Source of the DNA: Caldilineaceae bacterium
GTDB taxonomy: Bacteria; Chloroflexota; Anaerolineae; Caldilineales; Caldilineaceae
Direction of reading: 5' to 3'
DNA length: 6,541 bases
Assembly (NCBI GenBank): GCA_026645635.1
Contig: JAPKMV010000195.1
Span: forward strand, 1 to 6,541
Part shown: positions 1 to 5,693 of the stretch, piece after piece
Layout of the letters: each line of letters begins with the position of its first letter
How positions within the stretch are numbered: the stretch's first letter is position 1
Program-made: the position numbers and the translations under genes
The notes under the pieces: generated by a model
The model's input: the letters and a program-made list of their open reading frames with translations, nothing else
Databases searched by the model: none
Told to the model about the DNA's origin: nothing

Positions 1-822
1 CTCCTCGAAGTAGGCGAAGCCGAAGTAGCCGATGGCGCCCCGGTCGCCGGCCACACCCTGCACCAGCACGTTGTCATCCTCCGACAACTGGAGATTCGCT
101 GCGCTCAGCAACTGCTCCTCACCCGCTTCCGGGAAGATCTCGTCCATCACCGCTTCGATGAAGTAGTCGTAGGTGCCGCTGTCCGTCCCTGGGCTGAAGC
201 GCTTCACCGGCTCCGCCGGCCACGCCGGGTTCACATCCGACCAGTTCGTCACCTCCGCCGAGAAGAGCCGCGCCACTTCCTCCACCGTCAACCCCTCCGG
301 CCCGATCCAGTCGTTCGCAGGGTTCACCACCACCGCCACCCGGAACTCGATCGGCGTCCGGCCATTCGCCGCACAGCTCTCGACCTCGCTGTCCCGGATC
401 GCCCGCGACGCATTCGCAATGTCCGTCTCAGCCGCCACGCAGAAGCGCTCGAAGCCAGCGCCCGTGCCGATACTGTCGATGGTCACATTCCCCGCATAAC
501 CCTCGGCAATGAAGCGCTCCGCCATCCGCTCCGTCAGCGGGTAGACCGTCGAACTCCCCGCCACGATGATGTCCCCACTCACCGCCAGCGGATTCACCGC
601 CGGCAGCACGATGGCGGAAGCCGCAGCGGTTGCCGGCGCGGGCGCCGCTTCCTCAGTGGGGGCAGCCGTGGCCGCCGCGGCTGGCGCCACCGCGGCGGTC
701 GTAGCCACCGGCGCCTCCGTTGCCGGCGCCGGCGCTGCAGCTGGCGTAGCTTGCTCCCCGCCACACGCGGCCAGCGTCAAAGCCAGCATGACCAGCAAAC
801 TCACAACAAGTATCTTGCGCAT
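1..822 (-). CDS. pstS: Phosphate ABC transporter substrate-binding lipoprotein PstS (partial, C-terminus outside window)
   Basis: The frame runs open from the ATG at 820-822 to the window edge and gives 274 residues. PstS binds inorganic phosphate outside the membrane and passes it to the PstCAB permease. Residues 1-20 are a lipoprotein signal ending in the lipobox LAAC, with Cys20 as the predicted lipid anchor. Residues 22-75 are a low-complexity Ala/Pro/Thr/Glu linker. The binding domain starts near residue 83. Phosphate-loop motifs seen are AGSSTVYP (88-95), IGTGAGFERFC (118-128), DIANASRAI (134-142) and PGTDSGTYDYF (211-221). Cys128 and Cys150 fall where SphX-like PstS proteins carry a cysteine pair, so a disulfide is possible (inference). 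Complete family members are longer, so perhaps a quarter of the protein is missing. The start is supported by the AAAGGAG site 10 nt upstream. Identity is very likely. A partner role in phosphate signalling is inferred from the kinase and regulator in this window. Confidence 0.93.
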   Translation of the reverse strand, partial: MRKILVVSLLVMLALTLAACGGEQATPAAAPAPATEAPVATTAAVAPAAAATAAPTEEAAPAPATAAASAIVLPAVNPLAVSGDIIVAGSSTVYPLTERMAERFIAEGYAGNVTIDSIGTGAGFERFCVAAETDIANASRAIRDSEVESCAANGRTPIEFRVAVVVNPANDWIGPEGLTVEEVARLFSAEVTNWSDVNPAWPAEPVKRFSPGTDSGTYDYFIEAVMDEIFPEAGEEQLLSAANLQLSEDDNVLVQGVAGDRGAIGYFGFAYFEE

Positions 823-832
823 TGTTAGCAGA

Positions 833-839
833 CTCCTTT
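833..839 (-). promoter_or_regulatory. Ribosome binding site of pstS
   Basis: The minus strand reads AAAGGAG, then a 10-nt spacer, then ATG. This is a strong Shine-Dalgarno match and fixes the start at 822. Confidence 0.8.
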
Positions 840-939
840 GAGTTTCGCGCGAATTTGTTCCGACAGTTTTCGTCGCCGTGCGCCAGAATGCAGCCACACA
901 GCCACGTGCAGACGGCTGAATCCCCAGCCGCTGCCGTTC

Positions 940-1020
940 ACTATTCAACTGGAAGAGTGTTAACGGTGGCCGCCGGGGCCGTTAATGCGCCATCAAACTT
1001 TTGTAAACGGGAAGTTAACA
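940..1020 (-). promoter_or_regulatory. Pho-box-like array of 11-bp-spaced GTTAAC units with a candidate -10 element, upstream of pstS
   Basis: On the plus strand GTTAAC-like hexamers start at 959 (GTTAAC), 981 (GTTAAT), 1003 (GTAAAC) and 1014 (GTTAAC). A weaker ATCAAA starts at 992. All starts share an 11-bp phase, and only the slot at 970 lacks a match. PhoB of enterics and PhoP of Bacillus bind direct repeats with an 11-bp pitch, and the Bacillus unit is close to TTAACA, so this fits an OmpR-type regulator binding tandemly. On the minus strand, 12 nt beyond the last unit, GAATAG/AATAGT (940-946) could be the -10. I infer phosphate-responsive activation of pstS. The unit spacing is directly visible; the binding protein is inferred. 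Confidence 0.7.
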
Positions 1021-1145
1021 AGGGCAGAAACGCGAGGACGCCGCGTAGAAGTGTATGGGTTGAGCAAGCACGTCCCGTTGCTTTCTCAATCCACTGGCGT
1101 CATTCTGCCCACATCGTGAAGTAGACCGGCCTGATAGGTCTAGTT

Positions 1146-1275
1146 CAAGTTGGGGGCGCAAGACCCGGATCGCGAAGGACGCGAAAGGTGCGAAAGCCAC
1201 GAAGGCGCCGCCACCTTTCGTGTCTTTTGCACCTTTCGTCGCTATCGTGTTCCAAACACTTTCGCCCCCAACTTG
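1146..1275. repeat. 130-bp imperfect inverted-repeat element with 9-bp-periodic arms
   Basis: The ends are a perfect 13-bp inverted repeat: CAAGTTGGGGGCG at 1146-1158 and its complement at 1263-1275. Inside, a second perfect 10-bp pair (CGAAAGGTGC at 1182-1191, complement at 1229-1238) continues the pairing toward a GC-rich loop near 1204-1213. Most of the element could therefore fold as one long hairpin of about 60 bp per arm with mismatches. Each arm also contains degenerate 9-bp units: CGCGAAGGA, CGCGAAAGG, TGCGAAAGC and CACGAAGGC from 1171 to 1206, and CCTTTCGTG, TCTTTTGCA and CCTTTCGTC from 1214 to 1240. Without flanking duplications or a transposase I cannot say whether it moved as a MITE or acts as a structured intergenic repeat. 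Confidence 0.8.
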
Positions 1276-1300
1276 GAATACGCCCGGCCCGATGCGGAAG

Positions 1301-1330
1301 TTGGTCTTGTCTTTCTTCACACGGTAAAAT
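1301..1330 (+). promoter_or_regulatory. Candidate sigma-70-type promoter of the toxin-antitoxin operon
   Basis: TAAAAT at 1325-1330 matches the -10 consensus at five of six positions. TTGGTC at 1301-1306 is a weak -35 at 18-bp spacing. Transcription from here would leave a leader of roughly 70 nt before the antitoxin. It lies just outside the inverted-repeat element. Only the -10 is a good match, so this is tentative. Confidence 0.4.
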
Positions 1331-1405
1331 GAATGCAGTGTCTATCAGTTTTGCGACGCTTGTTCGACAACAGGACAGAATTGATGACTTTTCACGAGGG
1401 GAGAC

Positions 1406-1648
1406 ATGATGATCGGTGAACTAGATCGCATTACCTTCGATTCTGCTGTGATGGGTGGGCGGGCGTGCATTCGCGGGCTGCGCGTTACTGTGGCGCTTAT
1501 CCTGAATCTGGTTGCAAACGGGATGTCTATGGCAGAGATCCTTGAAGCCTACCCTTATCTCGAAACTGAGGACATCCGCCAGGCGTTGCGCTATGCTGCG
1601 TTCCTGGCCGAAGAACGCACCTTTGTCCCCGAACTGAGTCCAGCATGA
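1406..1648 (+). CDS. DUF433 family antitoxin
   Basis: This 80-residue protein matches the DUF433 pattern, a small helical family usually encoded directly before a PIN-like toxin (VapB45-type). The hallmark region is residues 17-31, GGRACIRGLRVTVAL, corresponding to the usual GGxPCIRGTRITV. It is followed by the helical stretch GMSMAEILEAYPYL and by EDIRQALRYAA near the C-terminus. It probably neutralises the downstream protein and may bind its own operator. Two adjacent ATGs (1406 and 1409) follow a GAGGGGAG site at 1396-1403. The second gives better spacing, but the choice changes only one residue. Its stop overlaps the next start by 4 nt (ATGA), which is typical of translationally coupled toxin-antitoxin pairs. 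Family assignment is confident; antitoxin activity is inferred from family and context. Confidence 0.85.
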   Translation: MMIGELDRITFDSAVMGGRACIRGLRVTVALILNLVANGMSMAEILEAYPYLETEDIRQALRYAAFLAEERTFVPELSPA

Positions 1649-2022
1649 AGTTCTTGGCCGATATGGGTGTCTCGCCGCGTGTGGTGGAACATTTGCGCCT
1701 CATGGGCCACGATGCAGTCCACCTGCATGAGCATGGCTTAGACCGCATGACGGATACCGACATTCTGGCCAAGGCCCATGCAGAAAACCGTGTTGTCCTT
1801 ACGCATGATTTGGATTTTGGCGACCTGCTGGCAGCCAGCCAGGATGTGCTGCCGAGCGTCATCCTGTTTCGACTGCAAGATATGCGGCCTGGAACAGTGA
1901 ACCGCCATCTTGATGACATCTTGGCCCAACACTTGCCAGCGCTGGAGTCAGGCGCCATCCTCAGTGTCACAGAACGCCGCGTGCGCCTCCGCATGTTGCC
2001 GATTCAAACCAAGGCGCCCTGA
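1645..2022 (+). CDS. DUF5615 PIN-like toxin, probable ribonuclease
   Basis: The 125-residue protein has the architecture of DUF5615 PIN-like proteins (Mut7-C/VapC45 type), predicted RNases paired with DUF433 antitoxins. Visible features are the N-terminal strand and acidic residue KFLADMGVSPRVVEHLR (Asp6), the MTDTDIL segment with Asp37 and Asp39, and the strong motif LTHDLDFGDLL (52-62) with Asp55 and Asp57. A C-terminal strand SGAILSVTERRVRLRMLPI (102-120) follows, with the typical ending in which basic residues precede RxLPI. The acidic residues could hold the metal ion of a PIN nuclease fold. One oddity is that residues 6-8 read DMG where many relatives have DEN. It is coupled to the antitoxin by the 4-nt overlap, and length is normal. 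Family call is strong; toxicity and RNA target are unknown. Confidence 0.84.
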   Translation: MKFLADMGVSPRVVEHLRLMGHDAVHLHEHGLDRMTDTDILAKAHAENRVVLTHDLDFGDLLAASQDVLPSVILFRLQDMRPGTVNRHLDDILAQHLPALESGAILSVTERRVRLRMLPIQTKAP

Positions 2023-2118
2023 AGGTAAAGCGGTGTCAAATCGACTTCCCTAATTCCACACCTCGGGATAGCCCACAGGCGCAACGTCACAGCAAATACG
2101 GACGGCGAGCGGGCCGCG
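2023..2118. other. Short convergent intergenic spacer
   Basis: This spacer separates the ends of the toxin gene (plus) and the kinase gene (minus). I see no hairpin followed by a T-tract on either strand, so no intrinsic terminator can be assigned. Confidence 0.5.
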
Positions 2119-3627
2119 CTATTTCGTCAGCGGGAGACTCACCAGCGGCAGCGAGAACGAAAACGTGCTGCCCTGCCCTTCCACACTCTCCACCCAGATA
2201 CGCCCGTTGTGCGCTTGAACGGTGTGCTTGGCGATGGCGAGGCCCAGGCCCGTGCCGCCGCCGGCGCGGGCGCGGTCAGCCTTGTAGAAGCGTTCAAAGA
2301 TGCGGGGGACGTCGGCCGCGGGAATGCCGATCCCTGTGTCGGCCACGGAAATCACGACGCTGTCGTGGACACAGCGCGCGGTCACGGTGACGAAACCACC
2401 CGGCGGCGTGAACTTGATCGCGTTGTGCACCAGGTTGATGATCACCTGGCGGATGCGGTCGGCATCCACCATCACCTGGGGCAGTTCCACGGGCAGCACG
2501 ACAGCCAGCGTGAGATTGGCGCGCTCGGCCTGCGGGCGCAGCCGCTCCACCGCCGGCTCGACCAGCATGGCCACCTGCGTCGGGAAGAGACGCAGCGGCG
2601 CCTGCCCCGACTCGATGCGCGAGAGTTCAAGCAGTTCCTGCACCATCTGCGTCATCGAATCGACCTCCACCTCCATCCGCTCCAGGAAGCGTTCGGCCGC
2701 CGGCGGGTCGGCGATGGCGCCATCGCGCAGCGTGTCCACCAGCGCCTTCATCGACGCCAGCGGCGTGCGCAGCTCGTGAGAAATGTTGCTGACGAAGTCG
2801 CGCCGCACAGTTTCCAGCCGGTAGAGATGGCTCAGATCCTGGAGGAAGACAGCGTAGCCGCTGCTGGCGTCGCCGAGAAAGGGCGTCACGCCGACACGCA
2901 GGTAGAAACCGGGGTTGACTTCCACGGTGACCGTCTGGGCCGCGCCGGTCTGCAAGCACTGCTGCCAGGCGTCGGCGACGCGATAATCGCGCACGACTTG
3001 CACGAAGGACTTCTGGATGGCGCGTTCCACCGGAATGCGCAGCAAATGGGCGGCCGCCGGGTTCATCGAGATCACGAAACCGCGCCGATCCAGCATCAGC
3101 AGGCCGTCGCTCATCGTGTGGAGCACCGTCTCGAAGCGGTCTCGCTCGCGCGCCCGGCGCTGCTCCTGGCGCTCCATGCGGTCGGCCAGCAGGTTCACCG
3201 CGCGCTGAAGTTGGCCGAGGTCGTCGCTGCGGACATGCCAGTTGCGCACACCGCTTTCGCCTGCAGCCAGCCGGCGCACGACCTGCGTCAGGCGCTGTGT
3301 GCGCAGCGAACGCACCGTGTGAAAGGTAAGAAACAAGGCGGTCAACAAGAGTACAACGCCCAGCGCCAGTCCGCCGATCGGCGCGGCTGGCTGGGTCGCC
3401 ATCACCCAGATCAGCGCCGCGACGCCGCCGGCGCAGGCCAAGGCGAACCCCAGCGTCCACCAACCAAGCCAGCGCTGATAACGCCAGAGATCGGCTACGC
3501 TCGGCCAGAGCTGGCGGCGCGAGTGTTTGGCGCCCACGTGTGGTGATTCAGTCGCGACTGCCGGTGCGTTGCTCAGTTGCGTGGTACCATCCTGCATAGG
3601 GTCAGTCTCGACAGGTTCAGTGTTCAT
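2119..3627 (-). CDS. phoR: PhoR-type membrane sensor histidine kinase
   Basis: The 502-residue protein has, in order: a polar N-tail (1-50), two membrane segments (about 54-76 and 83-104) separated by a very short loop, a HAMP-like linker (about 105-152), a PAS domain (about 160-270; [20 protein letters not shown]), and a HisKA dimerisation domain with the H-box [10 protein letters not shown], phosphoacceptor His284. The catalytic ATPase domain follows, with the N-box around Asn402 ([13 protein letters not shown]), the G1 box VADTGIGIP (Asp430), the F-box RIFERFYK and the G2 box [10 protein letters not shown]. All catalytic motifs are intact. The PAS plus HisKA plus minimal outside loop is the PhoR arrangement, in which phosphate is read through the Pst transporter and PhoU. 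The likely partner is the response regulator at 4842-5567. No good Shine-Dalgarno precedes the ATG, so the start is less certain; a second in-frame ATG lies at 3597. The Pho-box-like array immediately upstream suggests autoregulation. PhoR is favoured over other OmpR-partner kinases by context. Confidence 0.88.
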   Translation of the reverse strand: MNTEPVETDPMQDGTTQLSNAPAVATESPHVGAKHSRRQLWPSVADLWRYQRWLGWWTLGFALACAGGVAALIWVMATQPAAPIGGLALGVVLLLTALFLTFHTVRSLRTQRLTQVVRRLAAGESGVRNWHVRSDDLGQLQRAVNLLADRMERQEQRRARERDRFETVLHTMSDGLLMLDRRGFVISMNPAAAHLLRIPVERAIQKSFVQVVRDYRVADAWQQCLQTGAAQTVTVEVNPGFYLRVGVTPFLGDASSGYAVFLQDLSHLYRLETVRRDFVSNISHELRTPLASMKALVDTLRDGAIADPPAAERFLERMEVEVDSMTQMVQELLELSRIESGQAPLRLFPTQVAMLVEPAVERLRPQAERANLTLAVVLPVELPQVMVDADRIRQVIINLVHNAIKFTPPGGFVTVTARCVHDSVVISVADTGIGIPAADVPRIFERFYKADRARAGGGTGLGLAIAKHTVQAHNGRIWVESVEGQGSTFSFSLPLVSLPLTK

Positions 3628-3644
3628 TCAAGTCGCCGCCGAGT

Positions 3645-3691
3645 CTATTCCTGTCCCGTTAAGGCGCGTTTATCGCAACGTTAACAATTGT
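3645..3691 (-). promoter_or_regulatory. Second Pho-box-like array, upstream of the sensor kinase
   Basis: On the plus strand TTAA/TTAT cores start at 3659, 3670 and 3681, exactly 11 bp apart. On the minus strand the units read GTTAAC, GATAAA and CTTAAC. This is the same unit and pitch as the array before pstS. GAATAG at 3645-3650 on the minus strand is a candidate -10, the same hexamer seen after the pstS array, though here the spacer is 7 nt and not 12. Initiation there would leave a leader of only about 10 nt, which fits the weak Shine-Dalgarno of the kinase gene. Confidence 0.6.
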
Positions 3692-3810
3692 CGTGTCCGG
3701 GGATGAAAACGATCTGAAATGAAGTGAGGTACACAACGGCAGGCACGCGGTGACCTGCTCGAAGCGATCAACCTCCAAGCCGAGGAAGCCGCCCGGACCG
3801 GCAGATCGCT
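3692..3810. other. Unassigned intergenic stretch
   Basis: Neither strand gives a credible reading frame with a start. A plus-strand frame (about 3731-3830) encodes a helical-looking stretch containing RGDLLEAINLQAEEAARTGR, but it follows a stop codon and has no start. It could be the tail of another decayed gene. Confidence 0.35.
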
Positions 3811-4005
3811 TCAACCCGAAACGAGATGCAGCAGTTCACCGCCGTCGCCGCTGCACGGCTTCACCTTGACGGTGTTCTCGTCAAAGCCCATGCGGATGAG
3901 CGGTTCTCGGATCAGCGTCTTGAACCGTTCCGGTGGCATGACCAGGAAGAGTTGGGGCAACGCTTGCGTGTGGGCGGCGTTGATGTTTGTTGACGTCCAT
4001 GCAGT
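3811..4005 (-). pseudogene. Remnant resembling the start of an Mrr-type restriction endonuclease domain
   Basis: Reading minus-strand codons from 4005 to the TGA at 3811-3813 gives 64 residues without a proper start. The segment MPPERFKTLIREPLIRMGF (about 3877-3933), followed by TVKVKPCSGDGG, resembles the front of Mrr-type catalytic domains: an aromatic-rich helix, LLxxxGF, a V-V-T strand, then GDGGID. The match stops at GDGG, where the next expected catalytic Asp is replaced by Glu-Leu and the frame ends eight residues later. The rest of the nuclease, including the QVK motif, is absent in all three frames I followed. The fragment lies in the same frame as the gene upstream, just after its TGA. 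I infer a degraded restriction-enzyme gene, recognised by motif memory only. Confidence 0.45.
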
Positions 4006-4731
4006 TCAATGTGCCTTTGTAAGCCGATAAGATCCTGTCTTTGGCGCCCCAATGAATTCGATGAGGCCGCGCTCCTTGAGGTCAACGATGTCGCGCCTGG
4101 CTGTTGCACGTGAGACCCGCCAGTGTTGCGCCAAATCAACCCAACTAGGCCGCCGATCGGCGATAATCTGAGCAATGAACCACTGCTGGCGAACATTTAC
4201 AGGCTCATTTACAGGCTCATTTACGGGTTCATTTACAGGCTCACCTGTAGAGACATCACTGCGCCCACCGTTCTCGCCAGCCACCTCTGGGTGCGGTTGA
4301 AAGACCACGCGCAACGCGGCGCCCAACTCCTGCCAGGTGGGTGGCGGATAGCCGCCCTCCTCGCACGCCTGCGCCACGCGGCGATAGCCCGTACCCCACT
4401 CTTCCACCAGCCCCAGCTCGCGCAGCACCCGCACGATCACGCGGTTGCGGATGCGACTCACGCCCGCTTTCAGGTCATCCAGGGTCATGCCGAAGGGCAA
4501 CATGCCGGGGTTTTCGACCTCCAAACGGTTGGCGTAGATTGCCACACGGATGCGCATCCCGGTGAGAAAGTAATCGTCCTCACCATCATCCCGGACACCG
4601 ATCACCAGGGTTCCGCCGGCGGTATTGGCGAAGGCCACCAGGGTCTTGAGGATGGGCGACAGGGAGGACAGATCGCGTTTGAACTCCAGGGTCTTCCCTT
4701 CGGCGGCCGTGGTCAGCTCGGATATGTTCAT
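4006..4731 (-). CDS. AlbA_2 / HATPase_c_4 / winged-helix protein with apparent internal deletion
   Basis: From the ATG at 4731 the product is 241 residues. It belongs to the predicted transcriptional regulators with an N-terminal Schlafen-type AlbA_2 domain and a C-terminal GHKL-like HATPase_c_4 domain. Residues 5-50 hold the AlbA_2 front (EGKTLEFKRDLS, then FANTAGGTLVIGVRDDG). The text then jumps to DYFLTGMRIRVAIYANRLEV and ENPGMLPFGMTLDDL (about 53-86), RNRVIVRVLRELGLVEEWGTGYRR (HATPase_c_4, to about 145), an EPVN repeat (164-179) and a winged helix (180-241, SRATARRDIVDLKERGLIEF). Family members are usually about 400-500 residues. Here the end of AlbA_2 and the front of HATPase_c_4 are missing, with the frame kept. 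A GTG at 4758 would add nine residues, but the ATG has an AGGAAGGAA site (4742-4750). It sits between the regulator and the kinase, where phoB-phoR would normally be adjacent. It may be a non-functional relic or a shortened DNA-binding protein. Confidence 0.72.
   Translation of the reverse strand: MNISELTTAAEGKTLEFKRDLSSLSPILKTLVAFANTAGGTLVIGVRDDGEDDYFLTGMRIRVAIYANRLEVENPGMLPFGMTLDDLKAGVSRIRNRVIVRVLRELGLVEEWGTGYRRVAQACEEGGYPPPTWQELGAALRVVFQPHPEVAGENGGRSDVSTGEPVNEPVNEPVNEPVNVRQQWFIAQIIADRRPSWVDLAQHWRVSRATARRDIVDLKERGLIEFIGAPKTGSYRLTKAH
4195..4242 (-). repeat. Four tandem 12-bp units encoding EPVN
   Basis: Four consecutive units (4195-4206, 4207-4218, 4219-4230, 4231-4242) read ATTTACAGGCTC on the plus strand, with two substitutions in the third. 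They encode Glu-Pro-Val-Asn four times in the linker between the HATPase_c_4 and winged-helix parts of the surrounding gene. The 12-bp unit keeps frame, so copy number can change without disrupting the protein. Confidence 0.92.
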
Positions 4732-4741
4732 GCGATAGCTG

Positions 4742-4750
4742 TTCCTTCCT
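4742..4750 (-). promoter_or_regulatory. Ribosome binding site supporting the ATG at 4731
   Basis: The minus strand reads AGGAAGGAA about 10 nt before the ATG at 4729-4731. It lies inside the longer frame that would begin at GTG 4758, so it favours the shorter protein. Confidence 0.55.
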
Positions 4751-4841
4751 GTCCTCACGCCGATTCCGCATGGTGTCTGTTTGAGAAACGCACCGGGGCT
4801 ATGACGGCGCCCTCACATGAAGACATACTGGGCGATTCTGC

Positions 4842-5567
<726 letters not shown>

Positions 5568-5597
5568 GCTACTCTACTTCGCCTTCCTGGACGCGCC

Positions 5598-5612
5598 GTT
5601 GGGTGTCCCAAC
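5598..5612. repeat. Small perfect hairpin GTTGGG-TGT-CCCAAC
   Basis: A 6-bp perfect inverted repeat with a 3-nt loop lies about 30 nt upstream of the response regulator start. No T-tract follows on either strand, so it is not a typical intrinsic terminator. It adjoins the GCGGAT repeats and may be part of the same intergenic element. Confidence 0.5.
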
Positions 5613-5627
5613 AATCGCTCCGAGCAC

Positions 5628-5654
5628 ATCCGCCCAATCCGCGTCATCCGCGTG
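5628..5654 (-). repeat. Three 9-bp-periodic GCGGAT repeats
   Basis: ATCCGC occurs at 5628, 5637 and 5646 on the plus strand, exactly 9 bp apart, so the minus strand reads GCGGATNNN three times. Degenerate direct repeats of this type are familiar between genes in Chloroflexota and some other phyla. It sits between the antiporter stop and the response regulator start. The 9-bp period is shared with the arms of the element at 1146-1275, although the unit sequence differs. Confidence 0.7.
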
Positions 5655-5673
5655 CCATGCTGTACGCATGTCG

Positions 5674-5693
5674 CTGCCAATTTACTTTGGCAG
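5674..5693 (-). other. Perfect 7-bp hairpin over the antiporter stop codon
   Basis: CTGCCAA and TTGGCAG form a perfect 7-bp stem with a 6-nt loop that contains the TAA stop (5682-5684). No T-tract follows on the minus strand, so it is a poor intrinsic terminator. It could slow exonucleases or be chance. Confidence 0.4.

Larger units (their letters stand above)
823..1405. other. 583-bp non-coding interval between divergent pstS and the toxin-antitoxin operon
   Basis: No convincing gene lies here. The open frames show no recognisable domain, and several of them translate the repeat element, giving Lys-Gly-Ala or Phe-Ala-rich peptides. From pstS outward it holds a leader of roughly 110 nt, a Pho-box array (959-1020), a featureless stretch (about 1021-1145), an inverted-repeat element (1146-1275) and a candidate promoter for the toxin-antitoxin operon (1301-1330). 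Confidence 0.75.

Noticed and set aside
1171..1240. Possible CRISPR-like array
   Set aside because: The units are 9 bp, degenerate and arranged as inverted arms, with no spacers.
1015..1409. Small open frames on both strands over the inverted-repeat element
   Set aside because: Their peptides simply translate the 9-bp repeats, and none has a credible ribosome site or domain.
2023..2118. Bidirectional intrinsic terminator between the convergent genes
   Set aside because: I could not find a GC-rich stem followed by a T-tract on either strand.
2209..3546. Long plus-strand open frame (445 codons) opposite the sensor kinase
   Set aside because: It is antisense to a kinase with all motifs intact. 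Its His/Arg-rich translation has no recognisable domain and reflects high-GC codon bias on the other strand.
3731..3830. Plus-strand frame containing RGDLLEAINLQAEEAARTGR as a small gene
   Set aside because: It follows a stop codon, has no start codon or ribosome site, and then runs antisense through the Mrr-like remnant.
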